Below, piece after piece: positions 9,849 through 18,748 of a stretch of 37,451 nt of DNA. The translations under genes and the position numbers were made by a program. The stretch is from Dehalococcoidia bacterium (GTDB taxonomy: Bacteria > Chloroflexota > Dehalococcoidia > Lucifugimonadales > UBA1127). The stretch lies in contig JAPYRQ010000017.1 of the NCBI GenBank assembly GCA_029936935.1, positions 1 to 37,451 of the forward strand. The letters are read 5' to 3'. How positions within the stretch are numbered: the stretch's first letter is position 1; each line of letters begins with the position of its first letter. The notes beneath the pieces are model-generated. The model was given only the letters and a program-made list of their open reading frames with translations, did not search any database and was not told where the DNA came from.

Positions 9849-10727
9849 TTACTCGCTGGGGGTTGTGCCACCGTTTCGCTGTCGGCGGATTGAGCTAAGT
9901 CGACGTGACAATGCGGATGGCAGTGCGTGGGGGGTGCCCTGACGCAGGAACTTCGCCTTGTGGTGCCCTGATTGCACTCGCACCGTATCGCCCGGGGACA
10001 GGTCAAGGTCCATGTAGCCGTCTACGCTGACCATGGCGTCCTGATCGGCTTCCACCTCTATCTCAACTATCGCGCCTGGGTGCAGCACGATCGCAGCACT
10101 GTCAGCAAGCTGAGGCACCACGGGTTGAACCAATAGCGACGTAGACTCTGCGTACAAAATTGGTCCACCAGCACCCAGGGCGTAGCCGGTACTGCCCGTT
10201 GCTGTGGACACGATGACCGCATCTGCGGCGTAGGCAGCAAGCGAGTAATCATCGACGCGCACCTCGACGTAAACCATGCGCGAGGGTTTGGTGCGGCTTA
10301 CCACGGCATCATTCAGGCCGGTGTAGCTCAGGAGTTTGTCGTTGGTCCGGTTGGCTGGGTGTATCTCAGCCTCCAGCATGGTGCGCTCTTCCATCCACCC
10401 CTCGCCGCTGGCAAAGGAGTTGACGCGGGCAACCGCTTCTTCCGCCGGGAGTTCAGCCATGAAGCCTACACGCCCCAGGTTCACACCCACGATGGGGATG
10501 CCAGCGGGAGCCGCAAGCCTAACGGTACGGAGGATTGTGCCATCGCCGCCAATGGTGATGAAGGTGGAGCAACGCTTGGCCATATCGGCATTGGCGTCCA
10601 GCTCCAGGACGGAACACACCCACGGTTTGTGGTTTTTGCTGAGAGCGTCCACAAGGGTCTTGGCGAGGGGTTCAGCCTCTTCAACCCAGGGACTGTAGAT
10701 GACACCGACCTGTTGGTTCTCTGCCAT
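9849..10727 (-). CDS. nadK: NAD+ kinase
   Basis: 292 aa; 'ITIGGDGTILRTVR', 'GVNLGRVGFMAEL', 'ADAVIVSTATGSTGYALGAGGPI'. Confidence 0.94.
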   Translation of the reverse strand: MAENQQVGVIYSPWVEEAEPLAKTLVDALSKNHKPWVCSVLELDANADMAKRCSTFITIGGDGTILRTVRLAAPAGIPIVGVNLGRVGFMAELPAEEAVARVNSFASGEGWMEERTMLEAEIHPANRTNDKLLSYTGLNDAVVSRTKPSRMVYVEVRVDDYSLAAYAADAVIVSTATGSTGYALGAGGPILYAESTSLLVQPVVPQLADSAAIVLHPGAIVEIEVEADQDAMVSVDGYMDLDLSPGDTVRVQSGHHKAKFLRQGTPHALPSALSRRLSSIRRQRNGGTTPSE

Positions 10728-10818
10728 GACGTTCGGAGGCTCCTAGCTAGTGCTGATATGCCAGGTAATTGCTATGCACATAGCATATCACGGTGACCAG
10801 AATGTAGGTGTTGGGGGC

Positions 10819-12336
10819 CTAGAATATCGTTTGGACAGCCCTATTGGCCACTTCAAGCAGCCCCTGGGGCCACACGCCCAACGCAACCACGGCCACCGCA
10901 GTCACCGCCACGGAGATGTCCAACGGAATGACACGGACAGAGCGTTCATCGTCCTTGGGTTCGGCCAGGTACATCACTCGTATCACACGCAGGTAGAAGT
11001 ACGCTGAGACGACGCTGTTCACAGCGCCCAGGGCCACCAACCATGCCAGGTCAGCCTTGATTGCCGCGCCGAACACGAACAGCTTGGCCATGAACCCCAC
11101 GGTTGGTGGGATGCCTGTTAGCGACAGCAGGGCGATGGTGAGCGCCAGCGCCAGCCACGGAGCGCGTTTACCCATGCCTGCGAAGCTATCGATGAGTTCA
11201 CTGCGAGTGCGGTCCATGATTGCGATGACAGCGAAGAAAGCGGCCAGGTTGGTCACTGCATAGGCACCCAGGTAGAAGAGGAGCGTTTCAGAACCCAGGG
11301 AGACGTCGTCCTCCGTCCGAGAGGCCACAGCCGCCAGCCCTACCAGCATGTACCCGGCGTGGGCGATGGTGCTGTAGGCCAGCATCCGTTTGATGTTGGT
11401 CTGCGCGATGGCCACCAGGTTACCGATGGTCATGGAGATTGCGGCTATCACTGCGAAGAGGATAGCCCAATCGACTTCCAGTGGCTGAAAGGCCGTGGAG
11501 AATACACGGATTATGACGGCAAAGCCCGCTGCTTTGCTCGCCACAGACAGGAACGCGGTCACAGGAACGGGTGAGCCCTCATAAACATCGGGTACCCACC
11601 CCTGGAACGGCACCGCTGCGATCTTGAACCCGAAGCCTGCCACCATCAGCACGATGCCCACGGCCAGCAAAGGACCACCGAAATCACCTGCGCCACTTGT
11701 CGCGGCGTTGCCAATTACCACGGCCATCGATTCAAGGTTGGTGCTGCCGGTGAAGGCGAAGGTGAGGGTCATGCCGTAGAGCAGTATTGCCGATGCTATA
11801 GCACCGAGCACTAGGTACTTCAACCCGGCCTCGGACGAGCGGCGGTCGCCACCAAAGGCAGCCAGTGCGACCAGTGGCAGCGTGGACAGTTCTAGGGCAA
11901 CGTAGAGGGTTATCAACTCGGTGCCAGCAGCCATCAGCATCATACCAACGGCGGAGAACATGATCAGGACATGGAACTCGCCTCGACGTTCCGAAAAGCG
12001 CTCAACGTATCCGTAGGAAGACATCAGTACGAGGCCGACGCTGCCGATGAAGATGAACTTGAAGAACAAGGCAAACCGGTCCACCGCGAGGGTCCCGTAG
12101 AGGGTTGGGATGGACACATCCGCCTTCTCGCCCACCTGCGGGTCAAGGAGGCTCCACCAATCGGCAATCTCTCCCCACAGCAGCACGGTGAAGAAGAGCG
12201 GGATAGCCAATCCTACTACCGCTACAGACGGCACCAGTTTCCTGGGGCCATTGAGCGCATCAGCAAGTACCACCATGAACGCCACGGCGGCCAAGCTGAT
12301 TTCCGGCGATAGGAGATAAAGATCGTGGGGGGTCAT
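10819..12336 (-). CDS. nuoN: NADH-quinone oxidoreductase subunit N
   Basis: 505 aa multi-TM; 'NIKRMLAYSTIAHAGYMLVGL', 'GIPPTVGFMAKLFVFGAAI'. Confidence 0.94.
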   Translation of the reverse strand: MTPHDLYLLSPEISLAAVAFMVVLADALNGPRKLVPSVAVVGLAIPLFFTVLLWGEIADWWSLLDPQVGEKADVSIPTLYGTLAVDRFALFFKFIFIGSVGLVLMSSYGYVERFSERRGEFHVLIMFSAVGMMLMAAGTELITLYVALELSTLPLVALAAFGGDRRSSEAGLKYLVLGAIASAILLYGMTLTFAFTGSTNLESMAVVIGNAATSGAGDFGGPLLAVGIVLMVAGFGFKIAAVPFQGWVPDVYEGSPVPVTAFLSVASKAAGFAVIIRVFSTAFQPLEVDWAILFAVIAAISMTIGNLVAIAQTNIKRMLAYSTIAHAGYMLVGLAAVASRTEDDVSLGSETLLFYLGAYAVTNLAAFFAVIAIMDRTRSELIDSFAGMGKRAPWLALALTIALLSLTGIPPTVGFMAKLFVFGAAIKADLAWLVALGAVNSVVSAYFYLRVIRVMYLAEPKDDERSVRVIPLDISVAVTAVAVVALGVWPQGLLEVANRAVQTIF

Positions 12337-12364
12337 GCTTCCCCTCGATCATGTACCGGCACGT

Positions 12365-12382
12365 CCTTCGACAAGCTCAGGG
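12365..12382. repeat. Short dispersed repeat copy (CCTTCGACAAGCTCAGGG)
   Basis: Core CGACAAGCTCAGGG also occurs at 30122-30135 inside trpE. Confidence 0.6.
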
Positions 12383-12418
12383 TGGCTGTTCTTTTGTAGT
12401 CGCGGTTCAGGATATTGA

Positions 12419-13891
12419 TCATCCCATCAACCTCGGGAAGAAATCGTTGATGCCAGCTTTGAAGACATCGCTCAGAATAGCAGGGTAGATGCCCACGATG
12501 AGAATGGCTGCGATAAGCAACACCGGGGCAACGGCCTCTACAGCCGAGACATCGGTCAGGTGCGCCCATCGCTCTCGTGGTGGCCCGAACAACGTCCGCT
12601 GGACCATCCACAACACGTAGCCCGCCGCCAGCAGCACGCCTACGGTGGACAGAGCGGTTATGACTCCGTGGGCCGGGAAGGTGCCCAAGAATATCATGAT
12701 CTCTGCCGCAAACCCGGCGGTGCCCGGTAGCCCCAACGCTGCCAGCCCGGCAATCATGAAGGCGATTGCAGCTATGGGCATCCTGGTTGCCAGCCCACCC
12801 AGGTCAGGGATGTGTCTTGTGTGCGCTTTGTCGTAAATCACGCCAACCATGACGAAGAGCAGGCCGGTGATGACGCCGTGGGTGAACATCTGCATAGCCG
12901 CGCCGGTCAGTCCGATAGGCGTCAGGTTGCCAGCCGTTGCGCCAATGGACGCGATGCCCAGCAACACGAACCCCATGTGGCTCACGCTGCTGTTGGCCAC
13001 CAATCGTTTGAGATCGCTCTGTCGGAAGGTCACCATAGCCCCGTAGAGGATGCTGATCACCGCCAGGATAGCCATAGGTATGGCTGCATTCACTGCTACA
13101 TCAGGGAACATGGACACGTTGATGCGGATGAGGCCGTAGCCACCCATCTTTAACAACACGCCGGCCAGCATCACGCTGACTGCCGTCGGTGCATCGGTAT
13201 GCGCGTCCGGAAGCCACGTGTGGACAGGCCAGATGGGCAACTTGATAGCAAATCCAATGAAGAATAAGGCGAACACCAACTGGCTTGGTAATAATAGATC
13301 GCTGAGATCCATCCCTACGAGTTGGGTCATATCGAAGGTGTTCACGGAGAAGAACACCGTAAGCAGTGCCACCAACATGAACGCGCTGCCCGTGAAGGTG
13401 AACAGCAGGAACTTCATCGCCGAATATTCTTTGCGGCCACTGCCCCAAATCGAGATGAGGAAGAACATCGGGATGAGCTCAAGTTCCCAGAAGATGAAGA
13501 AGAGGATGAAGTCCTGAGCAGCAAAGACGCCCATCACTGCCGTCTGCAGCACCAACAACCAGGCGAAGTATTCTTTATGTCGAGTGGCAACGCTCCAGGA
13601 ACTGTAGATAGCCGCCAACCCCAGCAGGCCAGTCAGCAGAATCAGCGGCGCACTCAGTCCGTCAATCGCCAGGTGGTACTGGATGTCCATCAGCGGAACC
13701 CAATCAAACTGTTGGGTAAGCTGGAACCCGGCGGCAGTATGGTCGTATTGAGCGAAGACGATGATGGACAGCACGAACTCGGCGATGCCGATGCCCGCAA
13801 CAAACCACTTCATACCCCTTGGGTTATCCCCAAGGAGCGCAATGATGCCAATAGCACCTGCCAACGGCAAAAAGACGACTGCCGTTAGCAT
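12419..13891 (-). CDS. nuoM: NADH-quinone oxidoreductase subunit M
   Basis: 490 aa; 'LPIWPVHTWLPDAHTDAPTAVSVMLAGVLLKMGGYGLIR', 'DLKRLVANSSVSHMGFVLLG'. Confidence 0.95.
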   Translation of the reverse strand: MLTAVVFLPLAGAIGIIALLGDNPRGMKWFVAGIGIAEFVLSIIVFAQYDHTAAGFQLTQQFDWVPLMDIQYHLAIDGLSAPLILLTGLLGLAAIYSSWSVATRHKEYFAWLLVLQTAVMGVFAAQDFILFFIFWELELIPMFFLISIWGSGRKEYSAMKFLLFTFTGSAFMLVALLTVFFSVNTFDMTQLVGMDLSDLLLPSQLVFALFFIGFAIKLPIWPVHTWLPDAHTDAPTAVSVMLAGVLLKMGGYGLIRINVSMFPDVAVNAAIPMAILAVISILYGAMVTFRQSDLKRLVANSSVSHMGFVLLGIASIGATAGNLTPIGLTGAAMQMFTHGVITGLLFVMVGVIYDKAHTRHIPDLGGLATRMPIAAIAFMIAGLAALGLPGTAGFAAEIMIFLGTFPAHGVITALSTVGVLLAAGYVLWMVQRTLFGPPRERWAHLTDVSAVEAVAPVLLIAAILIVGIYPAILSDVFKAGINDFFPRLMG

Positions 13892-13950
13892 CTATTCTGC
13901 CTCTCGAACCTGTTCGTCAAGTTGTAACCTTTCATTTGTCGGGGGCACTC

Positions 13951-14044
13951 TTTTTAGCCGGGGACACGTCCCCCGGAACCCCATTGGTCCGTTATGCCGG
14001 GAACACATTTCCCAGATCCCTTTGCCAGAGGGGAACCCCTCTGG
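13951..14044. repeat. Cluster of three hairpin modules between nuoM and nuoL
   Basis: GGGGACACGTCCCCcGGAACCCC; CCGGGAACACATTTCCCAGATCCC; CCAGAGGGG-AA-CCCCTCTGGACTCCCC. Confidence 0.7.
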
Positions 14045-14066
14045 ACTCCCCAAACGAGCTGGGCCC

Positions 14067-14093
14067 GTAACTTAGGTCCAGGGCTAGCCTTGG
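14067..14093 (-). repeat. Palindromic module just after the nuoL stop
   Basis: Minus strand: CCAAGGCTAGCCCTGGACCTAAGTTAC. Confidence 0.65.
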
Positions 14094-16100
14094 TTATCGA
14101 ATGAGATATATCAACAGCATGATTACCGCACCAGCGGTGAACACGCTTCCGTATGCCTGAACCTGTCCGTTTTGTATTGCCGCAATCCCGCGGCCGATAT
14201 TGCGCCCAACCCAGCCGATGTTGTCGGACACGCCGTCTACAAACACCCTATCGAACCAGTCCAGCAGGCCAGCGCCGTATCGATAGAAGACCTGACCGAC
14301 GATGAACCTCTCATACAGGTCGTCCATGTAGTACTTGCGCATGGTCAGTTGGTAGAGTGGCTTGAACGTCAAACGCTCAGGAGCAATCTTGCCCGCCGCG
14401 TAGGTGGCCCAGGCCAACCCCACTCCTGTCAGTGCAAGGATGATGGAGAGAATCGCCACCCACCCGATGAACTCAGGCGTCTCCGCGTGACCCAACGGCG
14501 CTACAAGGAACTCGCTAATCCAGTGCTTGGGGATGGTAAACAGCTTGAATGGCGCGTTTGCAACAAACCCAGACACCACCGCCAGCACAGCCAAAGCGCC
14601 CATAGGTAGAATCATCACCAATGGCGATTCAGCCATGTGGGCGTGACCGCCTTCCGCTATTTTCTCTTCTTCGTCGGCGGTCAGCACCATCTCGCTATCA
14701 GGCAATGCAACAGCTTCAGCCTTCTTTTCAACGCCGCCACGGAACTCACCGTGGAAGGTCATGAACAACGCCCGGAAGATATAGAACGCCGTCATGAAGG
14801 CCGCAGCCATCGCGAGGACGAACACCAATCGACTCACGAAGTCACCGTTGTGGAACGCCTCTGCCAGAATCTCGTCCTTGCTCCAGAACCCTGCAAGCGG
14901 GAATATCCCCGCCAGGCTTAACGATGCAACGACAAACATGCCGTAGGTCCAGGGCTGCACCTTGCGGAGGCCACCCATGAATCGCATATCGAAGGTGCCA
15001 ACCACGTGGTTGACACTACCGGCGCCCAGGAAGAGCAGCGCCTTGAAAAACGCATGGTTGAACAGATGGAACACCGCAGCGGTGTACGCGCCGATTCCCA
15101 GGGCCAGCATCATGTAGCCAAGCTGGCTGATGGTGGAGTAGGCCACCACACGCTTGATGTCGTTGCTGGTCATTGCCATCGTCGCGGCAAAGACCGTCGT
15201 GATACCGCCAGTGATGGCCACCAAGTTCATCGCGGATTCAGATCCCTCGAACACCGGGAACATCCTGGCGACCAGGAACACGCCCGCCGCGACCATTGTT
15301 GCCGCATGGATGAGCGCACTGACGGGGGTTGGGCCCTCCATCGCGTCGGGTAACCAGACATGCAACGGGAACTGGGCCGATTTACCCACAGCGCCGGCAA
15401 AGAACCCTATGGCCAACCAGGTAAGCGCCGTTGTGCCGAGCAAGCCAGCTCCGGCAGCTACGTAAATGTCGTTGATATTGAAAGAGTTCAAACCTGAGTT
15501 GCTAAAGACGTCCTGATGGAAGAAGAGGTACAGAATCGCGATGAGGAAACCTAAATCGCCAAGTCGCGTAACCAGGAACGCCTTCATGGCCGCTCGTGCC
15601 GCCGAGGGCCTGTGGTACCAGAACCCGATGAGCAGGTACGACGAGAGGCCTACAAGCTCCCAGAACACGAACATCTGCAGGATGCTGCTAGCGAGTACCA
15701 GTCCCAACATGGAAGCGGTGAAAAGCGACATGTAGGCGTAGTAGCGGGCATATCCGGCATCGCCCTTCATGTATGCCTGGGAATAGACCTGGACTGCCAG
15801 ACTGACACCCGTGACCACCACCAGCATGATGGCTGTCAGGGAGTTCATCAAGATGCCGATGCGTATCTCAAGGTTCCCAACAGTCAGCCATTCATGGGAG
15901 TCATAACCGATAGCCTGATCGTGACCGGTAGTCGACTTCAATGCCCAGAGCGACAGGGCGAAGGCACCGCCGATTGCGCCGATGGTGAGATAACCCGCCA
16001 GCTCACTTCGGTTGTTCAGGAACGGGCGTATCACCAGGGCAATAAGAACAAAGGACGCCATTGGTAGGAAGAAGATAGCCCAGGCAGCTGATTCCCACAT
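14094..16100 (-). CDS. nuoL: NADH-quinone oxidoreductase subunit L
   Basis: 668 aa; 'GKSAQFPLHVWLPDAMEGPTPVSALIHAATMVAAGVFLVAR', 'DIKRVVAYSTISQLGYMMLALG'. Confidence 0.96.
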   Translation of the reverse strand: MWESAAWAIFFLPMASFVLIALVIRPFLNNRSELAGYLTIGAIGGAFALSLWALKSTTGHDQAIGYDSHEWLTVGNLEIRIGILMNSLTAIMLVVVTGVSLAVQVYSQAYMKGDAGYARYYAYMSLFTASMLGLVLASSILQMFVFWELVGLSSYLLIGFWYHRPSAARAAMKAFLVTRLGDLGFLIAILYLFFHQDVFSNSGLNSFNINDIYVAAGAGLLGTTALTWLAIGFFAGAVGKSAQFPLHVWLPDAMEGPTPVSALIHAATMVAAGVFLVARMFPVFEGSESAMNLVAITGGITTVFAATMAMTSNDIKRVVAYSTISQLGYMMLALGIGAYTAAVFHLFNHAFFKALLFLGAGSVNHVVGTFDMRFMGGLRKVQPWTYGMFVVASLSLAGIFPLAGFWSKDEILAEAFHNGDFVSRLVFVLAMAAAFMTAFYIFRALFMTFHGEFRGGVEKKAEAVALPDSEMVLTADEEEKIAEGGHAHMAESPLVMILPMGALAVLAVVSGFVANAPFKLFTIPKHWISEFLVAPLGHAETPEFIGWVAILSIILALTGVGLAWATYAAGKIAPERLTFKPLYQLTMRKYYMDDLYERFIVGQVFYRYGAGLLDWFDRVFVDGVSDNIGWVGRNIGRGIAAIQNGQVQAYGSVFTAGAVIMLLIYLIR

Positions 16101-16101
16101 A

Positions 16102-16296
16102 CTACAGCTTCCTCAGTATCTCTTCGGCCACGTGTTCACGGCCTTTGGGTACGTAGACAATGAATGGAACGGTCTCACTCCAACTCAAGATATCGCCTTC
16201 CGGCAGGATACGGCTGGGCAGACCTTCAGACTCGAAGGTATCCTTCCACATCTCTGCCATCATCAGGCTTGGAACTTTTTTGAACTCAACCCACAT
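16102..16296 (-). CDS. Small DUF2007-like putative signal-transducing protein
   Basis: 64 aa, 'WVEFKKVPSLMMAEMWKDTFESEGLPSRI...PFIVYVPKGREHVAEEILRKL'; stop is 2 nt upstream of the nuoL start. Confidence 0.65.
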   Translation of the reverse strand: MWVEFKKVPSLMMAEMWKDTFESEGLPSRILPEGDILSWSETVPFIVYVPKGREHVAEEILRKL

Positions 16297-16321
16297 AGTG
16301 TCCTTTTAGCTTGACCGGGTC

Positions 16322-16377
16322 TTTTTTAACTGGGGACACGTCCCCCGGGAGCCCCCTTTGGCCTGCCCTAATTGGAA
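16322..16377. repeat. Hairpin module related to 13951-13984
   Basis: 'ttttttaactggggacacgtcccccgggagcccc' matches 'tttttagccggggacacgtcccccggaacccc'; followed by GGAAG-CACAT-CTTCC (16374-16388). Confidence 0.65.
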
Positions 16378-16407
16378 GCACATCTTCCATCGTCACTTGG
16401 GGCGCTT

Positions 16408-17277
16408 TCATGCAAAATAGCCAGCACAATACAAAATCGCAACACTGACACTCGCCTCGGGGTCATAAACCGTTAGCTCTTCAATTTTCAAACCATGCGA
16501 TTTAAGTTTGACTTGGTAAGAATGGTTAAACGCCATACGTCCCCTTCTAGTTGAACGTTCCGCGTTTTTAAATCTGAATATACTCAGGTCGACCGGCTCA
16601 ATGAATGCCAGGGCTTTTGCACCACAGCTCTCAACTTTTCTAATAAACGTGTCAAGCTCTTCTTCCACGAAGTACTCGGCCGTCCCGCAGGTAAACACCA
16701 AATCTGGGCGCACTTCCTCAAGAATATCGGAAGTCAGGATGTCCGCAGCCATGAACTTCATGTTGGTTTGGGAGCTAAAACGTTCCGTGTTCTGCTCTAA
16801 GGTGTGCTCGTTCAAATCAACACCACAAAGAGTTACAGAGGACTCCACCTTCGGTAGTAAGGCCCAAAGATCTGCGCCTCCGGCACATCCAACCTGGAGT
16901 ATTGAAGTTGCACCCACTGAGGATGCCACAGTTGATATCCAATCCATCTCTCGATTCCGAGCTACCTCTCTTGTATCATGATCCACCCGATCATGGTACA
17001 AATCACACCATGTATCTCCCGCTTCGTGGTTGCCAACAATCCCGGTTCGATTCTTGGGTACATTCAAATAGAACAGAAAGTCTAAGAAAAAAGACCGAAA
17101 GCTTGCTTCAACCAACCCTGTAGGTTTCCCCGACAACAAACGCATCATATATACTTCTTTGCGAAATCCTGCCGCGTACGCTATAGCTCCCGGTGTCCAA
17201 ATAATCAGAACGACCAACGGTTTGACCGTGTACCGTATGATTGGCAAATTCAAAAACGCTCTAACCAATTTCTTCAT
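16408..17277 (-). CDS. Class I SAM-dependent methyltransferase
   Basis: 289 aa; motif I 'SILQVGCAGGADLWALL', 'LCGVDLNE', 'MKFMAADILTSDILEEVRPDLVFTCGTAEYF'. Visibly more AT-rich than neighbours. Confidence 0.75.
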   Translation of the reverse strand: MKKLVRAFLNLPIIRYTVKPLVVLIIWTPGAIAYAAGFRKEVYMMRLLSGKPTGLVEASFRSFFLDFLFYLNVPKNRTGIVGNHEAGDTWCDLYHDRVDHDTREVARNREMDWISTVASSVGATSILQVGCAGGADLWALLPKVESSVTLCGVDLNEHTLEQNTERFSSQTNMKFMAADILTSDILEEVRPDLVFTCGTAEYFVEEELDTFIRKVESCGAKALAFIEPVDLSIFRFKNAERSTRRGRMAFNHSYQVKLKSHGLKIEELTVYDPEASVSVAILYCAGYFA

Positions 17278-17312
17278 TAAATCTCATGGATCCAGTACAA
17301 GTTAATTTCTGC

Positions 17313-17648
17313 CTAGTGGTTCATGATGTTGGCTTCGCCGACTTCCACAGACCCCTGGTTTCGATACATGGTGATGACGATTGCCAGCCCAAGAGCTACC
17401 TCGGCGGCAGCGACCGTCACAATGAACAGAGCAAAGACCTGCCCCGTTAGCAACAGGTCCACGTTGTCGGCTGTCAGGCCGAAGGGCGTCGTGTACCGGG
17501 CCACACCCACCACGGCCACGTTGACCGCATTGAACAGAATCTCGATGGACATCAGCACCGCGATGGCGTTACGCCTTGTCAGCGAGCCGTACAGCCCTAT
17601 GGCAAAGAGCACGGCTGAAAGGATGAGGAAGTGTTCCAGTCCTATCAT
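17313..17648 (-). CDS. nuoK: NADH-quinone oxidoreductase subunit K
   Basis: 111 aa; 'NAIAVLMSIEILFNAVNVAVVG', 'LFIVTVAAAEVALGLAIVITMYR'. Confidence 0.95.
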   Translation of the reverse strand: MIGLEHFLILSAVLFAIGLYGSLTRRNAIAVLMSIEILFNAVNVAVVGVARYTTPFGLTADNVDLLLTGQVFALFIVTVAAAEVALGLAIVITMYRNQGSVEVGEANIMNH

Positions 17649-18191
17649 CTACTCCCCCTTCACCAGTGCGATGGCTCCCACCAACGTTGCCGTCAGCAGC
17701 AGCGCAGCGGCTTCCAGGGGCAGTACGAACTCACGTAGCAGCAGTCCACCGAGCACCGGCGGGCTATCGCTGAATGCCTCTTCTACTCCAGCCTGAACAG
17801 CAGCAGTGAGCATAGCTTCGCCCAACAGGTTCCACTGTGTGTCCAGAACCACGAACGTGATGATTCCAACAAGCACCGCGCCAAGGGCAAAGGCCGGTAT
17901 ACGCAGGCTGTTGGCCTGGCTACCACGCTGGGTGTCACGAATCATCATGATGCCGAAGATCAGCAGGATAGAAACAGCACCGGCGTAGACCAGTATCTGT
18001 ACTACCGCCAGGAACTCTGCATTGAGCATCACGAACAGTCCTGCAATACCCAGGAACGTGCCGATCAACCCCATAGCGGCTTTCACCAGGTCCTGGAGAA
18101 ACACTACCAGCAACGCAGCAGCCACCGTGAGGGTCGCGATGACCCACCAGATGGCGGTGAATATGCCGGACTCTTCAATGCCTCCGGTCAT
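17649..18191 (-). CDS. nuoJ: NADH-quinone oxidoreductase subunit J
   Basis: 'AAMGLIGTFLGIAGLFVMLNAEFLAVVQILVYAGAVSILLIFGIMM'; ATG at 18191 overlaps the nuoI stop (ATGA). Confidence 0.93.
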   Translation of the reverse strand: MTGGIEESGIFTAIWWVIATLTVAAALLVVFLQDLVKAAMGLIGTFLGIAGLFVMLNAEFLAVVQILVYAGAVSILLIFGIMMIRDTQRGSQANSLRIPAFALGAVLVGIITFVVLDTQWNLLGEAMLTAAVQAGVEEAFSDSPPVLGGLLLREFVLPLEAAALLLTATLVGAIALVKGE

Positions 18192-18748
18192 CGTTTTTCC
18201 ACCCATCGTTTGAGCATATCGTCGTACGTGGGAGCCACCGTGGCCTCACGCCCGGCGTCCTGCCATGAGACTTCTTCACCTGAGGCAGGGTCGTATCCGC
18301 GATCCTGGAGTTGGGGCCTGAACCACGTGGAGGGTCGTTTGGCCGACGCCCTCAACTCATCGACGGTGATGACCAGGTCGGATTTGCGAGGCATCGCGCG
18401 CTCGAAGCCAGTGCCCATGTGCAACGCATCGTAGGGGCATGCCTCGACGCACAAGCCGCAGAACATGCATCGCGCGATTTCAATATCGAAGGTCTCCAGC
18501 TTGTACTTCTCGCCCTCCTGGGTCTGCTCGCCGCTGGGGGAGGTCACGATCTTGATGATGCCCTGGGGGCAGTACTTGGCGCAGCTCGCACAGCCGGTAC
18601 AACGCTCCTCGTACCATACGAAGTCCTCGCCACGGAAGCGGGGGTTCTGCGTCACCCGTTGCTCCGGGTATTGCACCGTCACCGGCTTGCGAGCCAGGTT
18701 GCGCAGCGTGACCATCATGCCTTTTGCTATACCTAATCCGAAGGGCAT
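18188..18748 (-). CDS. nuoI: NADH-quinone oxidoreductase subunit I (2x 4Fe-4S)
   Basis: 'CTGCASCAKYCPQG', 'CMFCGLCVEACPYDAL'; start chosen at MPFGLG, overlapping the nuoH stop. Confidence 0.93.
   Translation of the reverse strand: MPFGLGIAKGMMVTLRNLARKPVTVQYPEQRVTQNPRFRGEDFVWYEERCTGCASCAKYCPQGIIKIVTSPSGEQTQEGEKYKLETFDIEIARCMFCGLCVEACPYDALHMGTGFERAMPRKSDLVITVDELRASAKRPSTWFRPQLQDRGYDPASGEEVSWQDAGREATVAPTYDDMLKRWVEKR

Noticed and set aside
9265-9942. 225-aa plus-strand ORF over the NUDIX gene
   Set aside because: The opposite strand encodes the NUDIX box and nadK end; this frame has no domain signal.
10770-10785. TGCTATG-CA-CATAGCA hairpin between nadK and nuoN as a terminator
   Set aside because: Only a 7-bp AT-containing stem with no T-tract; too weak to call.
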